Source: CAZVBV01 sp964513975
GTDB taxonomy: Bacteria; Patescibacteriota; Gracilibacteria; UBA4473
DNA length: 7,225 nt
Assembly (NCBI GenBank): GCA_964513975.1
Contig: CAZEON010000059.1
Span: 1 to 7,225, forward strand
Direction: 5' to 3'
Shown here: positions 5,301-7,225 of the stretch, one piece after another
Numbering within the stretch: the stretch's first letter is position 1
Layout of the letters: each line of letters starts with the position of its first letter
Translations under genes and position numbers: made by a program
Notes under the pieces: generated by a model
Seen by the model: only the letters and a program-made list of their open reading frames with translations
Databases searched by the model: none
What the model was told of the DNA's origin: nothing

Positions 5301-7173
5301 ATTTCAGTTCTTTTCCACGTACAGTGGAGCCCTCTTCTGATTCTTCGAGAAGTTTCTCAATATCAATGAGTTTTTGGTTTTGTTTTTCTTTCTCTTTTCG
5401 AGGGTCAGATATTTTATTTGCAATTTTCATAGCATCTTCTTCTGAGCAGTCTTCTGCTAATAAAGCTAGATATTCCCTTGATTCCGACAGTATTAGTTTT
5501 TTATCTCGCCAAAGCTTATTGAGCAAATAATTAAAATTTGTTAGTTCTGTTCGTTCTCCTATTTTTAACGTAATTTCTGTTTTACTTTTTACTAACATAT
5601 TTCTTATTTTTTTTGCACCCCAAGATTTCGCCCACGTTCGCAATACTTCTGGTGCGTAAAAATCTATTTTTTCTTTGCATTTTTTAATAGCAACTTCCTC
5701 GGAATTCTTTTCAGCAATTAGTGCTAAGTATTCTCTTGCCTCGGTTCCTGTTAGATCCTTTCGTTCAGCAATTCTAGAGAACAACTTATAAAAGGGAATT
5801 GTCTGTTTTTTAATCTCAATTTCCTCATTACTAGTTGTTAACGTTGATCGGATTTTATCTGCACCCAAAGAAGTAGATATAGACTTAAGTGATTCCTCAG
5901 AGCAAATATCAAATTCTTTCCAGTTTTTTGCTTTTTCCAGAGAAACTTTTCCTGAGTGACCTTCTGCTAATAAAGCTAGAAATTCCCTTGCCTGACTAAG
6001 AGTTAATCCTTCATATTTGGCTGAAATAGCTTTCAGAAGACTGGGATAGGTCATTTTTTGCCCACCTATTTGAATATTGCTTGTATTGGACGTGTACATT
6101 CTACGAAGATTACCTGCTCCAATCTTCTTAGAAAAAATAGTTAAGGACTCTATTGAATAAATATCTTTTTCCCCTTTTTCTTTTGCAATCACAAGAGCAT
6201 CTTTTTCTGGATACCCCTCTGACAACAAAGCCAAATATTCCCGTGTTGCTGGTCTAGACAGCCCTACTTTATAAGCTACTTTCCCCAATAACTTACAAAA
6301 ACTTTCTTGAGTCCCCTGAATGATTTGAGGGCTCTGTACAGGAATTTGACGAATTTTATTAGGATCTATTTTTTTGATGATTTCAAACGAATCATTTTTG
6401 TTTTTTGTATTCTTTGTTACTTCTATCAATGCTTTCTCACTAGTGTAATTTTTAGAGATATATACTAAATATTCTTTAGCTTCTCCTACGGTTAAATTAT
6501 ATCGACGTGCTACTCTTTTTAAGATCAACTTAAATTTTGTAGTCTCACTTAATCCTGCTGTTTTTAGAATTATATCTTCAGTGCTTGCTGTTGATTCTGA
6601 AGCTATTTTTGTTGGTCCCCAGGTTTTTGCCCAATCCAAAATAATATCATCTGAATAAAAATCTATTACGTTACTTTCTAATGGTTCCCTGTTTTTTATC
6701 TTAAGTAGGATTTTCAATCCCTGTGGTGCTGATTTTTTTTTGATTTGCTTCGATGCCAATCGAATACAAAGGTTCTTCAGTTTCTCACCATAATGCACCC
6801 CTTCCATCTCAAACAAATATGTTATATCTCTTCCTTCTTTACTTTCGATTAATATCTCATCAAAGTTTTTACCCAAACTTTGTTCTAGAACTGTGACAAT
6901 CTCTGGAGTTAACAAATCAACATCTAATTTCTTATATTTCATCTCTGGCACAATCTCTCCTACTCGATCTACAAATCTCCAGACAATCGAAGGAATCTTT
7001 TCGGGATCATCTAAACAACCTTCAATTTCACTGATTATCTGCGATACAAGTAAAGACATTTTTTCATCTCCTTCGCGTCCTTCTAAAACTCGATCAATAG
7101 CCTCTAGAACCTGCTGTTTTTCAGCAAATTCAATGTCGGCTAAGAGATTCAAAAGATTGTCTTTATTACTCAC
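2386..7173 (-). CDS. Giant SNF2 helicase-methyltransferase fusion with N-terminal repeats
   Basis: A 1595-residue, probably cytoplasmic protein. Residues 1-170 are unrecognised, about 171-590 hold five degenerate tandem repeats, and 591-620 form a charged linker. The SNF2 ATPase core (about 760-1215) is complete: Walker A DEMGMGKS at 797-804, motif Ia around VVVPSN (821-826), Walker B DEVH at 906-909, motif III SGTPIPN at 941-947, motif V near 1141-1151 and motif VI QQIGRVYRPG at 1171-1180. SNF2 proteins use ATP to move along double-stranded DNA and displace or remodel bound proteins. Residues about 1321-1466 are a class I SAM-dependent methyltransferase: SAM loop LDIASGP (1324-1330), acidic Asp1348, LAFHHM (1384-1389) and RILKTGGRAMIS (1409-1420). 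They lack the NPPY/DPPY motif of DNA-amino methylases and resemble Methyltransf_11 enzymes, so the substrate is unknown. The tail is acidic (about 1475-1541) and ends in a basic RYRVKSGCYRLFRKL strand motif. The GTG start is supported by AGGA seven bases upstream and a promoter. A DNA-defence or chromosome-maintenance role is inference only. Confidence 0.92.
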   Translation of the reverse strand: MSNKDNLLNLLADIEFAEKQQVLEAIDRVLEGREGDEKMSLLVSQIISEIEGCLDDPEKIPSIVWRFVDRVGEIVPEMKYKKLDVDLLTPEIVTVLEQSLGKNFDEILIESKEGRDITYLFEMEGVHYGEKLKNLCIRLASKQIKKKSAPQGLKILLKIKNREPLESNVIDFYSDDIILDWAKTWGPTKIASESTASTEDIILKTAGLSETTKFKLILKRVARRYNLTVGEAKEYLVYISKNYTSEKALIEVTKNTKNKNDSFEIIKKIDPNKIRQIPVQSPQIIQGTQESFCKLLGKVAYKVGLSRPATREYLALLSEGYPEKDALVIAKEKGEKDIYSIESLTIFSKKIGAGNLRRMYTSNTSNIQIGGQKMTYPSLLKAISAKYEGLTLSQAREFLALLAEGHSGKVSLEKAKNWKEFDICSEESLKSISTSLGADKIRSTLTTSNEEIEIKKQTIPFYKLFSRIAERKDLTGTEAREYLALIAEKNSEEVAIKKCKEKIDFYAPEVLRTWAKSWGAKKIRNMLVKSKTEITLKIGERTELTNFNYLLNKLWRDKKLILSESREYLALLAEDCSEEDAMKIANKISDPRKEKEKQNQKLIDIEKLLEESEEGSTVRGKELKFLRKLLGDSNLKDLLYLHDKSFQGIPVEQVKSKISEHLGNTYSTLGFGGIDGIEEAPLPKELPPSLKKILIEVLKSDALAFYNKQKKSGSTQEDTDIIMNYLMEKDAVFMKLGHSYLQDVMQEALGYYVSLFENLKKPDHMVEQVKDGRLFPDINQLINVQETKDKGRMLIADEMGMGKSASAIMTKEMLRLGTALVVVPSNVVSTWEEYLSDEVREERGEKKQIGYFQPGHAPTVLTIESIDDLKNGDFASYDYVIMSHNLLKDSYLELLKECNFDHLIIDEVHKVKNVEHGQWSKYVLELSDKIEGEGKYMTLLSGTPIPNKVKDIAILLKLLHPDKFRHTDPKRLTRQIIEGDVINLRALLVDHMQMKELQESINLPNMEEILCYLQLSEEEAEFYEALLEEEDELPPTEKITLLRKFLLNPSSIDTTPNIEGAKIKRINEELESFFQGKDKLVGFVNDYVQDILEGDNSLVEKLKIPTSVNRYVIHGDISKKERKEIQRKLNETDERMFVVVSGKTADVGVDFSGAEEAWQINQPWTKSDERQQIGRVYRPGLKQDIKVKTFIVEGSLENAIRQYIEEKDRVIKKLLNGVDLSELEKRMLRKDENIMESKDFEINPELAKEYLSVTQRLNRMFGTTKKQGEEHFVKFSDIHGDDYAECYRKLGRRSYEANNARVSAHLLQKMVKERNQDPENLKILDIASGPEMLRRHSRELKNSVYSMDILEQHFAESDPENVSVGSYLDIPKEDKSMDYCNLGLAFHHMKLHFKHQSYEPVQAFMEMNRILKTGGRAMISFIHSMELRDFNKFEKLMQELGFQIVQKYSGHASHKGTYETEFITLEKVQDVSFNKEEEDLEETVEILGHDLVKGFHWNNKNNGERKTSARKDIITSFSFNGEYLDIDLNEDDQEVLQEEEDIVALSKDLKKKYKRIENIPDEEILGNNFIRYRVKSGCYRLFRKLKGKNGAIIMK
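5451..5480. repeat. 30-bp direct DNA repeat, copy A (protein repeat 5)
   Basis: These 30 bases match 5961-5990 at 29 positions. They encode the REYLALLAE core of protein repeat 5, while the second copy encodes the same core in repeat 3. Neighbouring bases and the equivalent part of repeat 4 are clearly diverged, so the near-identity is local. Recent gene conversion or slippage between units, or strong selection on this core, could explain it. Confidence 0.85.
5961..5990. repeat. 30-bp direct DNA repeat, copy B (protein repeat 3)
   Basis: This is the partner of 5451-5480, offset by exactly 510 bp (170 codons, two protein repeat units) and in the same frame. The one mismatch turns the Tyr codon of REYLA into Phe (REFLA). 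Recombination between the two copies would delete two repeat units without breaking the reading frame. Confidence 0.85.
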
Positions 7174-7180
7174 TAAAAAG

Positions 7181-7186
7181 TCCTAA
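7181..7186 (-). promoter_or_regulatory. Ribosome binding site of the giant gene
   Basis: The minus strand reads TTAGGA, with AGGA seven bases before a GTG at 7173-7171. This spacing supports the GTG as the true start. The next in-frame Met is residue 39, and no comparable site was looked for or noted there. Confidence 0.65.
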
Positions 7187-7192
7187 GTTTTC

Positions 7193-7222
7193 ATCATAAG
7201 AAAAGACGGGAAGTCGTATCAA
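7193..7222 (-). promoter_or_regulatory. Sigma-70-type promoter of the giant gene
   Basis: On the minus strand, TTGATA (7222-7217) and TATGAT (7198-7193) are separated by 18 bp. Each differs from consensus at one position. Transcription would start near 7186, leaving a leader of only about 13 nt that includes or abuts the ribosome binding site. The leader is short, so the real start may be slightly different or another promoter may lie beyond the window. Confidence 0.55.
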
Positions 7223-7225
7223 CAA

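Larger units (their letters stand above)
5404..6663 (-). repeat. Five tandem ~80-residue protein repeats in the giant gene
   Basis: Within the giant protein, five units align by eye: residues about 171-259, 260-340, 341-425, 426-507 and 508-590. Each starts with a helix ending in a WGAKKIR-like motif (TWGPTKI, IDPNKIR, IGAGNLR, LGADKIR, WGAKKIR). An S/T-x-EEI stretch follows, then FxKLLxKIA, and last the best-conserved part, REYLALLAEG followed by an acidic SEE-A helix. The Arg/Lys of that part falls at 233, 311, 396, 480 and 566, giving spacings of 78, 85, 84 and 86. Unit 1 is the most diverged. The units look all-helical and probably form a solenoid or a row of small DNA- or protein-binding domains that give the helicase its target. 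I do not recognise a named family. Confidence 0.8.

Noticed and set aside
5404..6663. CRISPR array
   Set aside because: The periodicity is about 78-86 codons at the protein level within one frame, with degenerate DNA. There are no short identical repeats with unique spacers.
2386..7173. Alternative genetic code with UGA read as glycine
   Set aside because: The 1595-codon frame has no in-frame TGA, and the other two genes also read through without TGA and end in TAA. A genome using UGA for glycine would be expected to show many.

Overview
This is an AT-rich bacterial window with three convincing genes, a few regulatory or repeat signals, and a degraded-looking left edge. All three genes end in TAA. 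The 1595-codon gene has no in-frame TGA, so the standard bacterial code fits and the UGA=Gly code of Gracilibacteria/Absconditabacteria does not. The composition, a very long multidomain protein and a lone serine recombinase would fit a Patescibacteria (CPR) genome or a mobile or accessory region of one. That placement is an inference without a marker gene.

Layout: 1-204 holds a GC-rich imperfect hairpin and short open stretches that look like gene debris. 205-828 (+) encodes a polytopic membrane protein of the DUF2569 type. It converges on 917-2173 (-), a serine recombinase with resolvase, recombinase and Cys4 zinc-ribbon domains. A 212-bp gap (2174-2385) carries the recombinase promoter, an inverted repeat overlapping its -10 box, and a separate perfect 9-bp inverted repeat. 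2386-7173 (-) is one giant gene filling two thirds of the window. A strong-looking promoter and a Shine-Dalgarno sequence precede its GTG start.

The giant protein (1595 aa, about 180 kDa) is the item of interest. In order it has: an unrecognised N-terminal region (1-170); five tandem degenerate repeats of about 78-86 aa (about 171-590) that I do not recognise; a charged linker and helical region; a complete SNF2-type helicase/translocase core (about 760-1215); a class I SAM-dependent methyltransferase domain (about 1321-1466) of the Methyltransf_11 type rather than a DNA methylase; and an acidic tail ending in a short RelE/ParE-like strand motif. Helicase plus methyltransferase in one chain suggests a nucleic-acid surveillance, remodelling or defence role. 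No experimental or neighbourhood evidence in the window fixes that role.

The genes do not form one operon. The membrane protein is on the opposite strand, and the recombinase has its own -10 box downstream of the giant gene. The recombinase is most simply read as the mobility module of an element that may or may not include the giant gene. Only an 8-bp direct repeat flanking the recombinase hints at boundaries, and it is weak.
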